NCBI RefSeq assembly: GCF_027580225.2
Contig: NC_073357.2
Location: 44,044,001-44,108,000 of the forward strand
Source: Misgurnus anguillicaudatus
Taxonomy: Eukaryota; Chordata; Actinopteri; Cypriniformes; Cobitidae
Reading direction: 5' to 3'
DNA length: 64,000 nt
Below are positions 43,885 through 56,702 of this stretch, one piece after another. The notes under the pieces were generated by a model. It was given only the letters and a program-made list of their open reading frames with translations, had not been told where the DNA came from and made no database searches. The translations under genes were made by a program, and so were the position numbers. How positions within the stretch are numbered: position 1 is the first letter of the stretch; each line of letters starts with the position of its first letter.

Positions 43885-46351
43885 CTAGCCTATCCAAATG
43901 ACCAGAGAAAAGTCACGTCATTCATCAAATCATCAGAGAGCGAAAATTACAATATGATTTTAGACGAATGCACACTCAGACAACCCTATGCAGACAATGT
44001 CACAAATGAAAATCAATATTGTAATGAATGTAGTAGTATGAAACAACATGAAATAACTTATTATTCAATAAGAAATATCCCAATTATTTACCACATGCCC
44101 TGCTCAGGATCAGCGTGTGGCTGTTGATCATACATGTGGCCTAAATACTACCTCAAAAGATCAATGGACATCCATTATGTTAGCAGGCTATCTCTATTAT
44201 TGTTTACTTCATCCTCTTGAGCTCCATCTGACCGCGCACATCAAATGCAAGCAACATCAAACAACAAGCATCCCGAGCGCAATGACTGCGAAAGCAGAAA
44301 CTGCTGGAAGCAGTTGACTCGAGTCGAATTACGTTTTGAGGACGAGCAATTTGTTTTAACTTTTAATGCGCTACTGCATTGTGCAACTGCGTCTTTAATT
44401 AGCAAGGACGTTCGGCAAATGAAGCGTGCTCGAAATTGTTTGCTTGCCTTGCCTTTAAAAGACTGCATACTTTTTATGGCCCTCTCTTTGAGTTAACAAA
44501 CGCTGTCACAAAACTGATCTTTCTGTTATCCCCCTCTTCCCCCTCGTCCCATTTGCTGCGCACTGGTGGCAGCAGTAGGACTGCGCTTGACTTTGTTAAT
44601 CGGCAGACGACAGCTTAACAGCTTGCGCGAGCATAATTAACGCCGGTCGAAATAAACGTGACGGGGAGGGGGGGAAATAAATAAATAATTCAGGAAAATG
44701 TGGCAGTCTGTTGACTGTTGTCTCAGGTACTGCTTTACCTGACCGGGCATCTCCATACTAAACGGGGCCACGGCTGCGAGCGCGCACGATGACAACCTTA
44801 AATTATTCACCGCATCAAAGCACAATGTGACTATTTAAAAGCCATTATTATGTTTAATAGTAATGACTCTTTCAGGTCTTGGAAAAGATTGAATAGACTG
44901 ATTGTCAGAAATCACTTTTCACCTCAGCTTTAGGAGGACTGTGATGGGAGCACAATTGTGAGGCCTTATAAAAGATCTCTTGGTGTAACAGTTAAAATAT
45001 GGTTTTAGGTAGATCTTCAATTGCGTCTATAAATGATGAACTAAGAAAATGATCAAATTACCATTTATAATATCTTTATTAAGAATAAATAATGGTGACA
45101 TGATGCGTTAAAAATTCCAGAATAATTTTACCACTTGGCCAAGTCTATTTTCATAACACTCTAGTCGCCCTCGTTTCACACGTATAATGATGTACGCTAC
45201 AAATAAAATGGAAATTCATTAATTAGGTGCTTTACTGAATATCACTGATAATGCTTCACGCATAAGTTTGTTTGTACCTCACGTGATAAATGTCAGTTTC
45301 AGTGATAGTCGCTGTCTGAACTACCCTCCAGGTTAATGTCTCCAGCCGATTCTCTCATACCTGCTGTTACCAGCCACGTTTACATGCTCGTCTGATGTTC
45401 ACGTATGCAGCGCTAAGCTCCTGGAAGCAGCCCAGGGTGAAATTATTGCTTTTGTAGGTGAGTGCGCGTCCCGGGCAGGAACAGTAGGCATGAGAGACGC
45501 CATCCAAAAATCTCTTAGCATATAAATAAACCAATTCATCACATGCTTTTTTTACTGACAAGAATAAACACTAATTTTCCTGACGCTGACCCTGACAAAT
45601 GGTGTGCCGTGTGAAATGTCCCCAGCTCTGCTATGGTCACCTCGTCAACAATGCCAGGCAGCCAGCGGGGCTACATTGGCTTTAACTGCGCGAAGCGCCT
45701 AATAAACGGCTGGTGTCAAAAGTGTTGTCAGTCCATTCTTTGCTTGTTTGGGTTCAGCTGGGTTGGAGAGAGAGGCCGACGAGTGTTCGGGCGTGCTCAG
45801 TAGCACCTACGCTTATTCTGGCCTCACCCCGAACAGGCGCTATTGATTTCTAGCCGCGCTGCTCTTTGTCAAAAAATCAGATACAGCGAGGCCCTCTGGA
45901 CCTCTTCACCTTTTAAAACACATACGCTGTGTCTCTTATGAGGTGGGCGGAGAGACGAACGTTCGGTGAGCGTTTGTGTGTGTGTGTGTCCGTTTCTTAT
46001 GTATTCTTACAGGAGTGATGTTTGTTTGCTAAGAGAGGTTGTGGCTGGTCTGTGAAAGTAGATGGATTTGGGGGCGGGCCATCCGTGACATTTACACCTG
46101 AGCAATAACTGTGTGATCTTGCTTAACTGGATTTCATTTTACCAGCTTTAAAACTAATTTTCTCAAGAGGCAGTTCTAGTCGGTCAACCCAGATGACTGT
46201 CTGCAGTCTTAAAACACCTCACGTTCAGTCGTCTCGCAATGGAAACTTCTCCACAAAATGTTGCTTTGATGTTTTTTCACCTTAGTTTAGAGAAGACTCA
46301 TGTTTAGAGAATACTACCACACTCTGCATGATTTCAAACAAAGATGTATAT
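43885..46351. other. No gene seen; repeat-poor block
   Basis: About 2.5 kb with mixed composition and no recognised repeats except a short GT run (45977-45990). Frames at 44117-44618 and 44637-44825 overlap on both strands and show no domain. It may contain conserved non-coding sequence (inference). Confidence 0.5.
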
Positions 46352-46667
46352 TTAAAGGTCACCTATCGTGCACCAGTTTACAAGATGTATAAAGTCTTCG
46401 TTGTCCCCAGAGTGTGTGTGAAGTTTTAGTTCAAAATACCCTATAGATAATTTATTATAGCACTTTAAAACTGACACTTTTTAGGTTTGAGCAAAAATTT
46501 GCCATTTTTGTGTGTCCCCCTAAAAGGAAAATAATATTTGTTTTTCAATATTTTAGTTGTAAATGTGTTGGCATTTGGCCTGGCCCCGTTCATTCCTTGG
46601 GATCCAGGCAGGGATGAATTTGGAAGCCACCAAACACGTCCATGTTTTCCCTATTTAAAGACTGTTA

Positions 46668-46800
46668 CATGAGTAGTTACACGAGTAAGTATGGTGGCAC
46701 AAAACAAAATGATTATTAATGCGGATAAAAATGAGAACAATATTGTATGGCGGAAGAGCACTTAGTTTGCCACCATACATTCTTGTGTAACTACTTGTGT
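46668..46800. repeat. 33-bp inverted repeat inside the 46352-47819 element
   Basis: 46668-46700 (CATGAGTAGTTACACGAGTA...) pairs with 46768-46799 (...CTTGTGTAACTACTTGTG) with a few mismatches. Confidence 0.65.
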
Positions 46801-46825
46801 ATACTATATATATATATATATATAT

Positions 46826-47071
46826 GAAGAGTTTCGTTGCAAAACGAGATAAATCCATTTTTTAACATTTTTGTCAAAACATGTTTATTATTATGTAATC
46901 ATGTAATTATTTTGTTTTATGGTGCTACTTAGCTGTATTTTTTAAGTTATGAGGGTTTTAAATCAAAACAAACCAACTGCAGTTGCATTGAAATTAATTG
47001 CACAACCAAAAAACAAGATTTCTGAACAATTAAAAAAACGGTGGTTATCTCGTTTTGCAACGAAACTCTTC
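46826..47071. mobile_element. MITE with perfect 27-bp inverted termini in an AT repeat
   Basis: GAAGAGTTTCGTTGCAAAAC... (46826-46852) is the exact complement of 47045-47071. Both sides are TATATA runs, so insertion at TA (Tc1/mariner-like) is likely but the exact duplication is hidden by the repeat. Confidence 0.85.
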
Positions 47072-50000
47072 ATATATATAAAATTAGGGTTGCCCGCATC
47101 GCTTTGCAGTTCAGGCGGCCCGCCTAAGCTGGGAAACCCTACCGCCTTAACTAGGTCTCCCCCAAAAAAAATTTGCTGCACAAAAGGCCGTCAAGTGTAT
47201 CTCGGAGAACCGCGAGGACGTGCTTCACACCACAAGCAGGCATGCGCACCACACGGCCGAAATGAGAAAGATGTGGTCCGTCATGTCTGGAGAATAACTA
47301 GCCAGTTGATAAAACATATCAGAGAATAGTGCGCCATACACTGTTTTGAACAGTGACAATGATTTTTAGCATTTTACAAGAAGATAAACTTCTACAAACA
47401 CTGTTGTCAGGAGTTTACTTTTTGACCAAACCACAAAAGCATGTTTAAATGATCTATAACACAAATCTAGCTTAAACTAAAGATTAATTTACATACATAA
47501 TGCCTCTTTGGCGCAGACCAATACCAAACTCCAGCTGCTAAATCGAGAAAAAAAAACAACAATGGCAGACTCTTTGCTTCTCACTCAGGGCTGTGTCTAT
47601 GCAAATAGGTCAGATCGTAACCGCTGCTGGGCGGGGCTTTCCCTCCGATGACGACATTAACGGGAAGAATCTCAATCAGTGCTTTTCTTCACACAAGTTG
47701 TGATTTATCCAAATTATTTAAAAAAGTGAGTGGATTTATACCTTTATAGGCTGGTTGGTTTCACACACTGCAGACACAAACACATTATAGAGGTGAATTT
47801 CATAATAGGTCCTCTTTAAGTTTAAAATTTATTGACATCACAGCTTTCAAACTTTCCATTATCATATGGCTTCAGATATAGCATGCACAGATTTAAGATT
47901 TTATGGAAAACATGCTGATATATTTTTATTCCCCACAGAAATTCACTAAATTCAGATTTGGCTTCAACCACTTTAATCAGATACTGTAGCAGCATCAGAG
48001 TTTTGGGATGCACTAACAAAAGTCAGTACTACGTGTTGCAACATTATTTATCTGCCTGATATCTGCATGAGGCTTCAAAGCAGGTGTTGTGACAATTTGA
48101 AACCACTTCAGATGCAGTTTCAATCTATAAAACAGCTTGCCTTAACATAAAATGGAACATTATCTTCAGTGAAACAGGTCAGTGCATTTTAACACATCTT
48201 TAAATGGCTAAAACAGGTTTATGCTGAGATTCAAATGCAGTTCACAGCAGTCAGTGGTCTCTTACATACACTCTTGTGTTACTGGAGGTCCGCGCATAGT
48301 GAGACACAACAAGAGGGATGGAGAAAGAGAAAGAGAAGGTGAGAAAGAGAGAGTATTAGAGGAGGGGTCCACTGTCCAAACCTTCAGCACCTCTCTCTTT
48401 CTCCTGACACAGAGAAAATATTATGCAGCCACTCGAGTCCATTGAATCCTTGTGATTCATTGCCCAATTTGAAACTGCCAAGCTGCTAAATTGCATCAGG
48501 TCTGCCAAAATTCATTCCAGGACTGTGGACGAGATATGAAAAATTAAATGTCATCTCGGTACAGTGGAAAACTTTTACCTCTCAGCGTGCGCTGCGTAGA
48601 ATATGCTACATTCTGTAATGATCGATGACGACGAGACTGCGCTTAACCTACTTAGTGATGTCACATAGGCCGCGGGGGTGTTTACTTTTGAATGTGGCAG
48701 GAAGACATAAACTTCAAGTTCCCTCGCGTCAAACGATGTGACTTTCTATGTTGATTCCCGGATAGGTCATTCTTCTTTTTCGCCCTCCTCTCATCAGATG
48801 GCAGTGGGTGGTGGAGGAAGTGAATGATTTAGTTTGTACTATGAAGTACAGAATACTTAATTCAGGGGAATACAGAGGTCCACAGACAACTTTATAGCCC
48901 ACCCAATTTAATTTTGAAGTCATCTGAATCGAAGCGTTTGGACAAGACTTTATGACCAAAAAACCTTGGTACAGGAAATTAAGCTTAGAACCGCAATTGG
49001 GAACTCGTCAATATCTCAATTGTTTCTCTTAGACAGCAATAAAATTATATCGAGAGCGAATGGAGACGCATTCGTGTCTGATGAGAAATATTTCTGAGTA
49101 ATAAATAAACCCAACGACCAGCTTACAACAGCGCCGACAGGCAAGACAAGAAGAAGAAGAGAAAGCAGGAGAGAAGCAGCACATTCTGCATAAGTATGGC
49201 GTCCGACTCTGTAATTTTTCTCTGGGGCTTTATGTTGCACTGACACCTTCATTTGTTTAAAGGCCCTTGTTCCTACTGTTCCTCTCCTTCCCCGATTATG
49301 ATAGCTCTCTTCTGTGCCTTATTATGGCCCAGCAAGGAGAAAAATACATATTAAAGGGGTTGATATTTGGAAATAAGTGGTTCGACTACGTCTGTGAGAT
49401 GATGTTCACATGGGGTTTCCGTCTACTATCTACCCCCTCTCATTGTTCACATACATACACACACATTTAGTGAAGCCATGCGTGTGTGTATATAGTGGCT
49501 ATATACGGTGGCTTTTTTATACTGGCACCTCCCAAACCCAACATGAAACAGAACACTTAGGGAAGAGAGAAAATCTGTAGTATCGCTTTAAAAGATGGAC
49601 ACACACACACTTTGAATATCAAATATCATGACTTGCATATGAATATACGATTAAAAAGTTTGAAATCATTTATAATCATCTTTTTGCCTTGACAAGTTCA
49701 TTATAAATTGTCCCGGGGTGTAACAAATGATTTTTACAAGTACAAATATTCCATACTTGCTCAATTAATATGAGCTCATAACAGCTGCCTGCATATTATT
49801 TATCACAGCAAAATGCTGTTTAAATAGTTTTTGAAGAAGTATAACATGTCACACCACAGGACATGTCAGCTTGCTAAAAATATTTCAATTATTTCGATTA
49901 TTTCAACAACCCACATACTGTAAAGTTTTAAACGTTTACTTGCAACAAACAAAACTGACACACACAAATAGACACGCATTGAAGCGCTCATGGCCACATG

Positions 50001-50515
50001 AATTTGTAGCCTGTCTCTCTCTCTCTTTCTCTCTGCCTGCCCGCTGCGAGGCAGCAATATTTATTATTAGGAATATCATTTGTATTAATCATAAGGATAA
50101 ATGACTGGTTTGGCTATCTGAATGCCTCATTTAGAGAAACTTCGCTCCTGTGTCATTGTTATAAATTACTGGCAAGGTTTTGTTTCACCTGAGGCTGCTC
50201 ATCCACGCCTCCATGTACATACATATTTTTATATATATATATGCATATGTTTAAATATATAGAAACACCGTTTATGTTTTTTTCAAGCCATTCCAATACT
50301 AATGGTAAAAAAACTAATTTTTTTAAAAATAACATAAAACATATAAATGCCCCTTTGAGAGCTATCTGTGCCATTACTGTACCCCCCTTATGGAAAAAGA
50401 GCAAAGGGGAAACAAACTAATGTGCTACATACATAAGTACCAAACACCCCCCCCCCCAAAACTGAACATCTAAAGATTTGAGATTGAAATTTACGAATGT
50501 AAATTCCCCCACCCG

Positions 50516-50516
50516 C

Positions 50517-50562
<46 letters not shown>
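50516..50562 (+). repeat. (CT)n microsatellite
   Basis: A CT run with one TT interruption. Confidence 0.95.
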
Positions 50563-50567
<5 letters not shown>

Positions 50568-51648
50568 ATCTCTGTGTGATTAAATTATTCAGTGCTACAA
50601 ACTACAATCATGCTTTATTAAAAATTATTAAAAAATTCTCACTGGGGTGTGCAGATGTGAAAGAATTTATTGCCTGCTTGTTTTTCTCATTTGCATCATT
50701 GATTTTGTGGGAGTTTAGCGAGAGATGTTACTGCTTTTTTATGCCTCGTTTTTGGTGAAGGGGGGATCTTGACATCTTGTCCCATTTGATTAATGACGCA
50801 CGCAGGCTGATTTTATTTACGTGTGTTTATGACTTTTATCGGCCGCAAAAAGTGTGTATCCCTGTAAAATTAGAAGCGCCGAGCTTCTTGTACATCTTAT
50901 TAAACAAGGCGCTCTCATAATGACACGCACACGCACGAAACATCTCATTCCTTGTGCTTTTTGTCACTTTGTCCGTCACGAAAACAAATTACACAACTTT
51001 TTCTGCTTAGCCCTAAGATAATTCAGCTTTTCTTTCGTCCTCCGGTTTATTTCTGTTTCCCTCTTGCAAAATTAAAAAGATGAGATGTGTGCGGGGCTTA
51101 CAAAACGAGCAAATGAGAAATGCTAAAGCGTATCTGAGCACAACAGGACAGCCGAATGGTTGTTTGAATGGAAAGGCAACATAAAACGCTATCAAATCTT
51201 CATCTGGAGTATTACTTAAATTCGTCTTTTTTTAATTTCTATACATTAAATATACATGGGAAATTTACACTTCAAAGTTCCGCCCATTACATGAGCCATT
51301 ACTTACACTTGTTATACGAGTTCCCTATGGCCGCACTATGAATGATTTAACAGCAAGTTACAGTAAACTAAATTCAATTTTCGTTCAAAGCAGCCATCTA
51401 CAGTGCACTTTGAAGGGAGAGGGAGAGAAAGGCAACATGCTCACTGTTGAATCCTGAGCAATGACTGGCTACTTTAGCAATTAAAATCCGGGGCAAAGAC
51501 ACAGCGGCTTCGTTTGGCCCAGAGACTGCACCATTCATCATCCCAGCTGCCATAAAATAGCACTAGATGGATTCTTTGATTTTAGCTTTGGAAGAACATA
51601 AATCAAAATCTAAACCATGGGCTGTCAGGGCCATCACCAGAATTATCC

Positions 51649-51652
<4 letters not shown>

Positions 51653-51698
<46 letters not shown>
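51653..51698 (+). repeat. (GA)n microsatellite, 23 units
   Basis: An uninterrupted GA run. It produces poly-Arg/Glu and poly-Ser/Leu false frames. Confidence 0.98.
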
Positions 51699-51702
<4 letters not shown>

Positions 51703-52663
51703 TATTTAAGAGTTTCTCATTGTTTCTCTTTTTGTGCTCTCTTCTTTCTCTTCGTCTGTCTCTTAACCACAATAACACGGACACTCACAAAAATATATCT
51801 CAACCTTTCCCTTCAAAAATCTGCAGTAACCACCACATATTTTTTTCCACAAAAAAGTTGTACACCATTAGGCTTCCGCATTGTTATATTTTATTCATTC
51901 GGACTAATTAAATGTGCATTTGGTTGTTCAGATCTTTTCCACTGAATTGTAAAATTAAAATAAATAAATTTGGCTATGTATATCAAAGGGTGCGTTTAAG
52001 AGCATTTAGCAACTTAGAAAGTCAACTAGTGTAGGTAAGTGACTTATTAAAACACCAATGACAGATCTCAGTGGTGTTGTAGTGCCTTTGATAAGTCCGT
52101 GAAAATTCTCTCTCTCCTGAGAGAGCATGTACTGTACTAGACCAGAGCGATTTCTCTCTCACAGGAGAGTGCCACCTTATACCTGAGAGACCGCAGAAAG
52201 CTGGATTAAGCTCTATGCACACTTTAGCCCTCCTTTTACTCTTAAATGCCTGCCAAGGTGAGGTGGATTCCCTCCAGCACACATTCGCACACGCTCCCTG
52301 CCTTGTTGTTCCCACGAGGCCTTTCATGGAGCACTGGCAGCTTGGCTAACAGAAGACCTAATTTTAGTGTGGAGATGATAAGGAAAGAGAGAACCGAAAT
52401 GGGAGAAAGTCTAAAAGAAAGAAATAAAGAAAGAAAAAGGAAGAGAATGAGGGTCTCCAGGGCCTTTAACTTGCTCCTCTACTTAAGTGGGAAAAGACAC
52501 TCAGCTCCCACCAGTTATCAGTCGTTCCAATTGTTCTCCTGATCATTCTCCTTCTTAAAGGGATAGTTCACCCAATTTAAATTAGTTTTATGTCCCATAC
52601 ATGAAACTACTGTATGCACAATAAGACAATAGTGAAATACTTATACAACACTTATACAACTTA

Positions 52664-54075
52664 TGGTGTGGTTGTACCATACGTACATTTACTTACGTTT
52701 AAAAACACACTGAAACGTATAATATCGATGTTTTGACAGGACTAATACGTAAATTATTTACGTATTTACAGCTTTACAAACGAACAAATTTGTACGCAAG
52801 TTATTCCTATTCATAAATATTAAAATCGTGGGCATTGCCGTTTCTTACTCATATTAATGACATGTTTTCACTCCTATTTTCTGACTTATTTATTTAAGAA
52901 AGTTTACCTAATTAAATGATTATGATATTCAGAGAATTTCACAATATTGAACATTTTAAAACTTTAAAATGAATAAATTTCTGTATTAATTTAACTACTT
53001 TTTAATATTTAGTTTGTTTGCCATGACGCATAAAAACGCGCTTTCTCCTATGCTGTCTTCTATGCAATACCTTATTATTACTACTAAGTAATAATTACAC
53101 TAAAATACAACATAAATTCACAAAAGTTGTTACTTTTATCCATTTGCTGTAATCCACATCTTTAAAATTCATACGATTGCGAGGAACAGATCCAAATTAA
53201 GCCCTTTATCCAGCTATCTTGATCCGAGTTCTCATCAGCAACCGTAAAGTCAGATTGTGCATTCGTTAATTTGAATTCAAATATCGCGCCTCAAGAAGCT
53301 TTACGATACATTGCTTTACGGCAGTGATATCAAAAGCTCATTGGCTCTTTGCGGTCCACGTGACATTTTTGCGTCATTTCTGTTTCCGTACATTTGACAT
53401 TTTTTTAAAAATTGCCGTGACAGAGGAAAGCCGGATCAACGTTCTCTTGGATTAATAACTTAAATACTTCTCTTTACTTTACTTCATATACTCCAGAGAG
53501 GATCTTGGCTGCAGCACATCGTCATTTTAACTACATTTGGTACTGATTTTAATATTCGCAATAAATAAGTTGTGATTACACTTGTCTGTCTGTTATGTTT
53601 TCTGTAACAGATAAATGATAAATGATTATTTAATAAACTTTTTAATAAATTATTTTAATAAACTGTTTTGCGTAGGACTGTCGTGGCTTAAAATATCTTT
53701 TGAATGCTATATTGTTACTAAAAACATATCTGTCCGTTACGTTCCATAATATAAAAATAATACATTATTTAAACATTTTGTATAAAAAGGGTTTGGGTTT
53801 AGGGTAAGGTTTGGGTTCAGGGTAAGGTTTGGGGTAGGGTTAAAGTGGTAACATTGCTAAAATGGTTAAATACAGGAATCTATATGGAATGAAAGATACT
53901 TAAATGTTTTACGTTTTTTAGCTGTAAAAACGTAATAATGCTACGTTTAAATGTTGTAAATACATCTACATAGATGCTAAAACGTACAATGTAAACGTAC
54001 AAAAAATATATATTTTGCTTTTTAAAGTTATGTGTAAATATTACGTATTAATAGTGAGACCACGCTGGTTATAGA
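52664..54075. mobile_element. Probable DNA element rich in ACGTA motifs
   Basis: The left flank GTGTGGTTGTACCATACGTA and the right flank TATTACGTATTAATAGTGAGACCACGC are imperfect complements. Both ends carry several TACGT/ACGTA motifs (52680-52800 and 53930-54050). No coding frame. Exact ends are unsettled. Confidence 0.5.
53784..53844 (+). repeat. G-rich tract with six G-runs
   Basis: GGGTTTGGGTTTAGGG, then TAAGGTTTGGGTTCAGGG, then GGTTTGGGGTAGGG. It is compatible with a G-quadruplex. It resembles a degenerate telomere-like repeat but the unit is not constant. Confidence 0.8.
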
Positions 54076-54106
54076 ACTTAAAGCAGCAATAAAATGAGAA
54101 AATATA

Positions 54107-54444
54107 CAGTACTGTGCAAAAATCTTAGATCACCATGCCACAATTAGATTTGTTGTTTTTGCAATGTTATAGTCATCATATATAATTGTTTCTCAGTCAA
54201 TCAATTTACTTCATTCTGCTCGAATGCTCAAAATGTGTTTAGTGCCAAGAGAGGTCACACTAAACACTGACAAAGCCTAAAAAGACATTTAGTCCTAAAA
54301 ATGTATTGTAATTTTTTTTACATATTTCCTGTATTTTCTGTTTGTAACTTAATGAAATACATTGAAAAATAAATATGGATGGACATTAAAACTTCTAAAA
54401 CGACAAGTCTGGTGGTGGTGGCCTAAGACTTTTGCACAGTACTG
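54107..54444. mobile_element. Tc1/mariner-like MITE
   Basis: The ends CAGTACTGTGCAAAAATCTT and AAGACTTTTGCACAGTACTG are complementary, with TA on each side (54105-54106 and 54445-54446). It is non-coding. Family members also occur at 41860-42045 and 63743-64000. Confidence 0.9.
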
Positions 54445-54777
54445 TATACAGTATGAATATTAAAGTACATGTGAATATGAATATTAACCAGTGCAAAATT
54501 GTGTATGTAGCAGCAAAAATAGTGCATTACGTGCAAAATGTGCAATATGTGCAAGTGGCTTTTTTATTGAAAAATCTTTATGCAGTTCAACGTGACAATG
54601 GCTGCCAATCTTGAAAATAAAATCTCTTTTATTTTAGTGATTTCTTATTTGTTTTTTGTCAGCATGACAAAAAATTGTTTCCTTGTATGTTCCTCTGAAA
54701 AAAATAAGGGATTAGAACAGCATGAGAATGAGAAAACAATGACAATATTTTCAATTTCGGGTGAACTATTGCTTTAA

Positions 54778-56702
54778 ATAGTCCTCACAGTCATTACGTT
54801 CCAAATCAGACTTTATTTGTTTGCAGTCATCCATTGCAATATTTCTCCATCTCTCACAAACTAATCTCTGACGTTTGTTGGAAATAAAAGCCTGCAGGTG
54901 TATTGTCACCAGTCAACTAAACTTTACTAAAGTGAACAAAAATGCTATTATATTTCTAATATCCTCATGAACTGTTTAGTGATTATTAATTTGACGGAGC
55001 TTCTTACAAAAGCTTTGTTGTGTGTGTTTGTTGTGTGTGCAGAGGGCAATATGGAGGACAGCTGTCAATGCGAAGACATTTGTCTCTGTCATTCTTTTCC
55101 CTCATCTCGGTCTTTCTCTCCCTCTCATCTCGTGTGACTGAGGAGCTGCGGCATTGAGCGCCTCACGTACCGCCTAAAACTGATAATACTACTGTCGTGG
55201 CCAATTAGGGGCTGATTCAATCAAAAATAAAGCAAAGCATAAAACGACCTATTTTAATTCCCCCTGCTCCCCGGCAACATTCAATTACATCTTCCCATGG
55301 TACGTTTTTCATGTGCTCCAATTAAAGTCTTATTTAATGTTTAAAGCATATTACTTTTCTTTATTATGCCAGCGAGTAACAAAGTCAGCAAAGGTACAAA
55401 AGCCTCTTCCTTTTGTTTTGGGTTTTATTGCCAGAGTTTCTGAAATGAATCAGAGAGATCGAGAAAGTGAGAAAAGGAGGGAGAGGGAGAGAGAGAGTTC
55501 ACCATGTTAGGAAAGATGGAAATGAAATCTGGGGACAGGAGAGAAAGAGAGAGCGAGAGACATCTGTGTCAGAACAATTGGGTGAGAAAAGAAAAGAAAG
55601 CAAAAACAAAACAACCAAATAAGACACTATTGTTATTAGATTTATATGCTGCATTAAGGCAAATCCACACTCCCACTTTGCGGATGGTACAAGCTTCATC
55701 TACTATAATATTTGCCTTTTATAAAAAAAAATCCCTTGACTTTTTTTCCCTCTATTGTTCTGCTGTACTTTGCTGTAATCAGGGAAAACCATCCAACAAG
55801 GCTCATATTTCTTGAGGTTGTATCTGCTTCTCTCAGGGATATTAAAGATTTTTTAAGCAGCAGACGTACAAATGATCCATGTTGAGACAGTAAAGAAGCT
55901 GTTTCTGCTTTAATACTATTCACAACACACAGTTAATGATGAACCCATTCAAAACAAGAGAGATGAAGATAAACCTTTCGTAAACACCCTTTAGTTCTTT
56001 ACAGGAGCGTCTGAAAGCGCCCTTGTTGTTGCATTGTTTTTTCTTTTTAGGTCTTTTTCTAAAGCACTGAAGGGTTGAGGGAGCATAGAGCGGGCTTTTA
56101 CTATAGGCACTCAATGAACACAAGAGAGTCAGTTCATCCCATCTATGAAATGGGCTGTTCATTAGCTCATTGATCAAGTGGTCCCATCCTGTCACCGACA
56201 TACAGCTGGCCAGCGGTCTAACTCAAACACACAGAAACACACACACATGTGCACGTTCGCACATGGAAAACACCTTCCCATCCCACACTGCGGTGGTGAG
56301 GACTCTGGTAAGTGGGGTCAAAGGTCGTGTGTAGTAATCCATCTAAGCAGCGTGACAGCAGCAGCTAATAAATCACTCATTCATGGTTTAATCCATCGTC
56401 TGTCCTCAGTGCCGTCTGGAAAACAATGCACCAGTAACACTGTCTCTCTTTCCAAAACCAGACACACTGACATACTGCCCACGATCTTGCCGTCCGGACC
56501 TCTTTGTATGACAAAATTATTTTTGTGTGGACATGTGTAAATTCCAAATCAGTAACCAAGATTTTTCTTGTTTACTTTAATGTGCCTTCCCAGAGCATAT
56601 TTTACTGCTGTAATGTAATTCTTTCAATTTCTTAATATTGTTTCAATTACAAATTCACAAATGAGAGTTATAATTCAGTCTAGATTTGAGTTGAATTAGG
56701 CT
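54778..56702. other. No gene seen; repeat-poor block
   Basis: GA-rich patch at 55440-55500 and 55540-55562. Otherwise unique-looking, with no credible coding frame. Confidence 0.45.

Larger units (their letters stand above)
46352..47819. mobile_element. TTAA-type DNA element with nested repeats
   Basis: Starts TTAAAGGTCACCTATCGTGC and ends CATAATAGGTCCTCTTTAA. 47500-47760 holds typical internal sequence (GGCGGGGCTTTCCCTCCGAT). An inverted repeat (46668-46800), a TA-flanked MITE (46826-47071) and an unassigned GC-rich insert (about 47084-47330) separate the two ends. Confidence 0.75.
47820..52554. other. No gene seen; longest repeat-poor block (4.7 kb)
   Basis: Apart from CT/GA microsatellites, short CA/TA runs (about 49440-49460, 50227-50262) and a C-run (50448-50457), I see no mobile element. 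No coding frame has recognisable domains or good size. 48580-49250 and 50600-51560 have balanced composition and homeobox-type TAATTA/TTTAT motifs. A regulatory landscape is possible but unproven. Confidence 0.5.
52555..54777. mobile_element. TTAA-flanked MITE enlarged by nested elements
   Basis: Starts TTAAAGGGATAGTTCACCC and ends GGGTGAACTATTGCTTTAA. These are the ends of a MITE family normally a few hundred bp long. The extra length is the insert at about 52664-54075 and the Tc1-like MITE at 54107-54444. Confidence 0.85.

Noticed and set aside
44117..44618. Chain of short + strand frames as a spliced host gene
   Set aside because: No recognisable domain, no consistent splice signals joining the frames, and equal-length frames on the other strand.
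53784..53844. Interstitial telomere repeat
   Set aside because: The unit is not constant TTAGGG; runs vary between GGTTTGGG, TTTAGGG and GGGGTAGGG.
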